Assembly (NCBI GenBank): GCA_036939755.1
Contig: JALLAZ010001056.1
Coordinates: forward strand, 1 to 10,484
Direction of reading: 5' to 3'
Source of the DNA: Stephanodiscus triporus
Taxonomy: Eukaryota > Bacillariophyta > Thalassiosirophyceae > Thalassiosirales > Thalassiosiraceae
DNA length: 10,484 nucleotides
Shown: positions 9,321 to 10,484 of the stretch, piece after piece
Layout: the number at the start of each line of letters is the position of its first letter
Numbering within the stretch: position 1 is the stretch's first letter
The notes under the pieces: generated by a model
The model's input: the letters and a program-made list of their open reading frames with translations, nothing else
What the model was told of the DNA's origin: nothing
Database searches by the model: none
Position numbers and translations under genes: made by a program

Positions 9321-9357
9321 GTCAGTGCACGTACTATTTAATTGTACGTGCACTGAC
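9321..9357. repeat. Long perfect hairpin 2
   Basis: Arms GTCAGTGCACGTAC (9321-9334) and GTACGTGCACTGAC (9344-9357) pair perfectly over 14 bp around the 9-nt loop TATTTAATT. It starts 8 nt after hairpin 1 and shares no sequence with it. No T-run follows directly and no gene ends just before it, so a simple terminator reading is not supported. Confidence 0.9.
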
Positions 9358-9360
9358 AGT

Positions 9361-10140
9361 CGTGGATTGTTGTTTTTTTGTAGCCGCCATTGCTAGAGCA
9401 TAAAATAACGAAAAAAAGAGTAGATAATCGCCTCTTTTTCTCTCATTGCTGCCAAGCCGAGCGGAACAACGCTTCGAGGCGGAGCCCTCAGGGAGAGCCG
9501 ATGCCCAAGGGGTAGACGACGGTGTCAATGCCAACGCCGCACGTGCGAATCGCGACAAGGCATTCAAGGTGGTGCTATTGAGGGGAGCCGACAACGATGC
9601 CTGAGGCGGGGGGGGGTGACAGCGGCAACGCCAACGCCCGCGCGCACCACGACGACGTGCTCCAACAAGGGGAGAAGGCAACGACAACAATGCAAAACTG
9701 CGCGCCATGATGAGGCATGTGAGGTGACGCTGTCGAGGGCAGCCGACGTCCAATGGAAGAGGCAGAGGAGGGGGAGGGGGGTGACATGACAATGGAGGGC
9801 AGATGACGACGACAATGATGACGACGGCAATTACGACAGCCATGATGACAACGATGACGACAAATAAAAAACACAACAATCATACAGTGCACAGTAGAGG
9901 GAGGAGGATGGCAGTTGTGGCAGTGGGTGACAGATGACGACAAGCGGCAATGCTGGGGGGGAGAAGGAGAAAAACACGACAATAGAGGAACGAAGGAGGA
10001 GGCGAGTTGCTGCTGGGCAAAACAACACAACAATCAAACAGTTCGCAGGAGAGGGGGAGGATGGTGATGGGGAGGAGTAAGGAGGGCTGCGCTGCCGATG
10101 GAGGCGGCATGATGAGGCGATGTTGCATCATCTTTGGCGT
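9361..10140. repeat. Purine-skewed degenerate repeat region without a supported gene
   Basis: The plus strand is dominated by G and A, with GACGAC, GGAGG, GGCAACG and GGGGGTGAC words recurring. Clear local repeats are ACACAACAATCA...GAGGATGG at 9871-9911 and 10025-10064, the word AGGG(G/C)AGCCGAC at 9581-9592 and 9736-9747, and CATGATGAGGC at 9706-9716 and 10108-10118. The first two pairs are spaced 154-155 nt, hinting at a worn longer period. A 62-nt GAC/GAT run sits at 9803-9864. Long minus-strand open frames here read as valine, proline, cysteine and serine runs and are composition artefacts. A plus-strand frame without ATG at 9428-9604 ends in ANRDKAFKVVLLRGADNDA and could be a small coding remnant, which I cannot identify. 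Confidence 0.55.
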
Positions 10141-10484
10141 TAATAGTAGAGATTAACAGAATTTGTAGCCCCCCCTTAAATTCCTACGTAGGATGTACTT
10201 ATCTCCTATGTTAAATTTTATTCCCGCCATTTCTGAAGGTACCCCCCAGACCATGGTGTCCGCCGTTCTGTGGCCGCAACGGCCCATTTCAATATGGAAC
10301 CATGCCCCAATACTTAAGGGGCATCTTCCTTGAGTGCATGGGAACAATGTCCATGCTTTTTATGTCTCACCTGCTGGTAGATTGAATATTGCAATACATT
10401 TAACAGCGGGAGTGTGTTATTTTGCTAGCTTTTGCTAGATAAACAATGGTAGCCCCAACGGCCCACTTAGAGATAGAATAATGC
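10141..10484. other. Terminal non-repetitive segment, no gene supported
   Basis: Composition returns to balanced here. A minus-strand frame at 10153-10362 is open for about 69 codons but has no ATG start and no family I recognise; it could be an exon or transposon fragment cut off from its context. Also seen are the 12-bp palindrome TCCTACGTAGGA at 10182-10193, a 7-bp inverted repeat ATGCCCC/GGGGCAT at 10302-10308 and 10318-10324, a short tandem TTTGCTAG(C/A) at 10421-10440, and the word CAACGGCCCA twice (near 10277 and 10457). Confidence 0.4.

Noticed and set aside
9334..9879. Minus-strand 181-residue frame with a hydrophobic VVIVVIMAVV stretch, as a membrane protein
   Set aside because: The hydrophobic run is the reverse reading of a GAC/GAT repeat, the rest is proline, serine and arginine runs from GA-rich DNA, and several overlapping frames look equally open.
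1..10484. tRNA, rRNA, CRISPR arrays, prokaryotic operons or viral genes
   Set aside because: No tRNA-like arm and T-loop consensus, no regularly spaced identical repeats, no rRNA words and no viral domain were seen on either strand.

Overview
The window looks like nuclear DNA of a unicellular eukaryote, most likely a diatom or another stramenopile alga. The evidence is a very long serine- and asparagine-rich gene with one short GT-AG intron (95 nt), an ATG in good Kozak context with no bacterial ribosome binding site, a downstream AATAAA, and a compact convergent layout. The taxon is inferred from style, not proven. I see no bacterial, organellar or viral gene.

Layout. 1-597: AT-rich intergenic DNA and presumed promoter, with an unusual cluster of TGACGT-type motifs and a weak TATA/initiator candidate. 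598-7871 (+): one two-exon gene, join(598..3486, 3582..7871), for a 2392-residue chromatin protein with HSA domain, Snf2/SWR1-type ATPase region, Myb/SANT domain and a His/Gln/Pro-rich tail. This is the order of animal EP400/Domino and plant PIE1, and without the ATPase that of yeast Eaf1/Vid21. 7872 to about 8000: 3' UTR with AATAAA. 8146-8993 (-): a tentative four-exon, cysteine-rich gene of unknown function convergent with the first. 9100-9360: homopolymer runs and two adjacent, almost perfect hairpins. 9361-10140: strongly purine-skewed degenerate repeat DNA. 10141-10484: non-repetitive sequence with no gene I can support.

The main point of interest is the large gene. Its ATPase region can be followed through every Snf2 motif in order, but nearly all catalytic residues after the P-loop are replaced: DE[AG][HQ] becomes DLRH, TGTPLQN becomes EQTDIQQ, and the motif VI arginines become Ile and Lys. 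The HSA and SANT modules are well kept. The simplest reading is a scaffold subunit of a NuA4/TIP60- or SWR1-type complex whose remodeling motor has become a pseudo-ATPase. That would be an intermediate between EP400 (active motor) and Eaf1 (no motor).
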